DNA of 5,896 nucleotides from assembly GCA_025363535.1 (NCBI GenBank), contig JANYDP010000178.1, positions 1 to 5,896 of the forward strand, given 5' to 3'. Under the pieces are notes generated by a model, which saw only the letters and a program-made list of their open reading frames with translations, searched no databases and was not told the DNA's origin. The number at the start of each line of letters is the position of its first letter. Positions within the stretch are counted from its first letter, which is position 1. This stretch comes from Verrucomicrobiota bacterium. GTDB lineage: Bacteria > Verrucomicrobiota > Verrucomicrobiia > Limisphaerales > CAIQOK01. The translations under genes and the position numbers were made by a program. Shown in pieces: positions 5,125-5,896 of this stretch.

Positions 5125-5608
5125 CAAGGCGCTGCTGTCGCGGCTCAAGGAGTACAAGGTGGAATTCGTCATCATCGGCGGCGTCTGTGGGGTTTTACAC
5201 GGCGCGTCTTTGGTGACTTTGGATTTGGACATTTGCTGCCGGTTCAGCCACGCCAATCTACGTCGAATCGAAGCAGCGGTAAAAGATTTGCACCCGCAGC
5301 ATCGTTTGACTGCAAACAAGCTGCCGTTTGAGTTGACCGACCATTTATGCAGTGAGTTGAAAAACATTTATTTGAACACGGATTTCGGAATTTTGGATTG
5401 CTTGAGTGAAGTTGCTGGTATCGGCAATTATGAAGAAGTTTTCAACAAGTCCGTTTTGCACAGCATGTCTTACGGTGAGGTCAGAATTTTGAATTTAGAC
5501 GCGCTTATCGCTGCGAAATTGGCGACAGGCCGCGACAAAGATTTAAGCGCGGTAAAATTATTTCAGGCAATCAAAGAACGCAAAGAACAGCAAAACGAAT
5601 TATTTTGA
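5111..5608 (+). CDS. Nucleotidyltransferase-like protein (AbiEii/MNT type)
   Basis: The 165-residue product carries a nucleotidyltransferase-fold signature: VIIGGVCGVLHGASLVTLDLDI at about residues 20-41. Gly23-Gly24 form the nucleotide loop, His30-Gly31 follow, and Asp38 and Asp40 make the D-x-D metal pair after Thr36. Asp96 in DFGILDCL is a likely third carboxylate. The C-terminus ends with a charged GRDKDLSAVKLFQAIKERKE helix common in this group. Relatives include AbiEii-type and MNT toxin or antitoxin proteins that transfer nucleotides to tRNA or to a partner; which of these applies is unknown here. It overlaps the 72-aa gene by 14 bases and has its own strong Shine-Dalgarno site, so the two form a toxin-antitoxin-like pair. 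GC content looks lower than in the TCA genes. No HEPN partner is visible. Confidence 0.8.
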   Translation: MPQNDKALLSRLKEYKVEFVIIGGVCGVLHGASLVTLDLDICCRFSHANLRRIEAAVKDLHPQHRLTANKLPFELTDHLCSELKNIYLNTDFGILDCLSEVAGIGNYEEVFNKSVLHSMSYGEVRILNLDALIAAKLATGRDKDLSAVKLFQAIKERKEQQNELF

Positions 5609-5640
5609 AATCGTAAATTAACAATCTGAAATCTTAAATT
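5606..5640. repeat. AT-rich heptamer tract before sucD
   Basis: Beginning at the TGA stop of the nucleotidyltransferase gene, five 7-base units follow: TGAAATC, GTAAATT, AACAATC, TGAAATC, TTAAATT. The 14-base unit at 5606-5619 is repeated at 5627-5640 with one mismatch, 21 bases apart. The 7-base period is the same as in the arrays near 1584-2109, but the sequence differs. It fills the sucD leader, which has no Shine-Dalgarno site. Confidence 0.6.
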
Positions 5641-5645
5641 TAATC

Positions 5646-5896
5646 ATGGCCATCCTCGTCAACTCCCAAACCAAACTCCTCATCCAAGGCATCACCGGCA
5701 GCTTCGGCGCGCGTCATGCCCAACTCTCGATTGATTACGGCACGCAAGTCGTCGCCGGTGTCACGCCCGGCAAGGGCGGCCAATGCTTCGAGCACGGCGG
5801 TAAGAAGGTTCCGATCTTCGACACGGTCGCCGATGCCGTGAAGCAAACCGGTGCGACCGCCAGCGCCATCTTCGTTCCCCCGCCCTTCGCCGCCGA
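5646..5896 (+). CDS. sucD: Succinyl-CoA synthetase, alpha subunit (partial, runs off the right edge)
   Basis: The first 83 codons are visible. SucD binds CoA and carries the phosphohistidine intermediate, forming the enzyme with SucC. The start MAILVNSQTKLLIQGITGSFG matches the CoA-binding Rossmann domain, with the glycine-rich loop at residues 15-21. It continues with IDYGTQVVAGVTPGKGG (29-45), PIFDTVADA and SAIFVPPPFAA at the edge. This is close to the familiar E. coli SucD N-terminus, and no frameshift or stop is seen. The active-site histidine lies beyond the window. High GC and NNC-rich codons match gltA and sucC, unlike the genes just upstream. Placing it 2.3 kb from sucC is unusual, because the two are normally adjacent and co-translated. 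Confidence 0.96.
   Translation, partial: MAILVNSQTKLLIQGITGSFGARHAQLSIDYGTQVVAGVTPGKGGQCFEHGGKKVPIFDTVADAVKQTGATASAIFVPPPFAA

Noticed and set aside
4489..5367. Reverse open frame (292 codons) across the VOC, 72-aa and nucleotidyltransferase genes
   Set aside because: It would be antisense to three supported genes and shows no domain or start signal.

Overview
The window most resembles a Gram-negative bacterium of the Verrucomicrobia, possibly the Pedosphaera/Limisphaerales side. This rests on the remembered look of the citrate synthase and SucCD proteins, the scarcity of Shine-Dalgarno sites, and AGAAAC-type repeats around a four-helix-bundle gene. No marker gene is present, so the placement is an inference.

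Layout, left to right. Positions 1-108 hold the start of a leftward gene whose product begins with a signal peptide. Positions 109-292 are a divergent intergenic region with two small palindromes. Then come gltA (citrate synthase, 293-1582), a heptamer repeat block that can fold back on itself (1584-1674), a 23S-IVS/S23-type four-helix-bundle gene (1677-2093), a second heptamer block (2075-2109) and sucC (2120-3325). sucD starts only at 5646 and runs off the window. About 2.3 kb of accessory genes lies between sucC and sucD: an AT-rich conserved hypothetical gene (3421-3843), the broken 5' end of a VOC/glyoxalase-fold gene (3847-3918), an addiction-module antitoxin and RelE/ParE toxin pair (3948-4486), an intact VOC gene (4495-4869), a 72-aa protein (4906-5124) and an overlapping nucleotidyltransferase-like gene (5111-5608). 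A different, AT-rich heptamer tract (5606-5640) precedes sucD.

Functionally, gltA, sucC and sucD are TCA-cycle genes on one strand. Citrate synthase feeds the cycle, and succinyl-CoA synthetase beta and alpha subunits form one enzyme. The usually adjacent sucC and sucD appear to have been separated by successive insertions. The clearest marks of rearrangement are the heptamer-flanked four-helix gene and the duplicated VOC 5' end on both sides of the toxin-antitoxin pair. All genes from gltA onward read rightward. I found no convincing rRNA, tRNA, CRISPR array, transposase or classical terminator.
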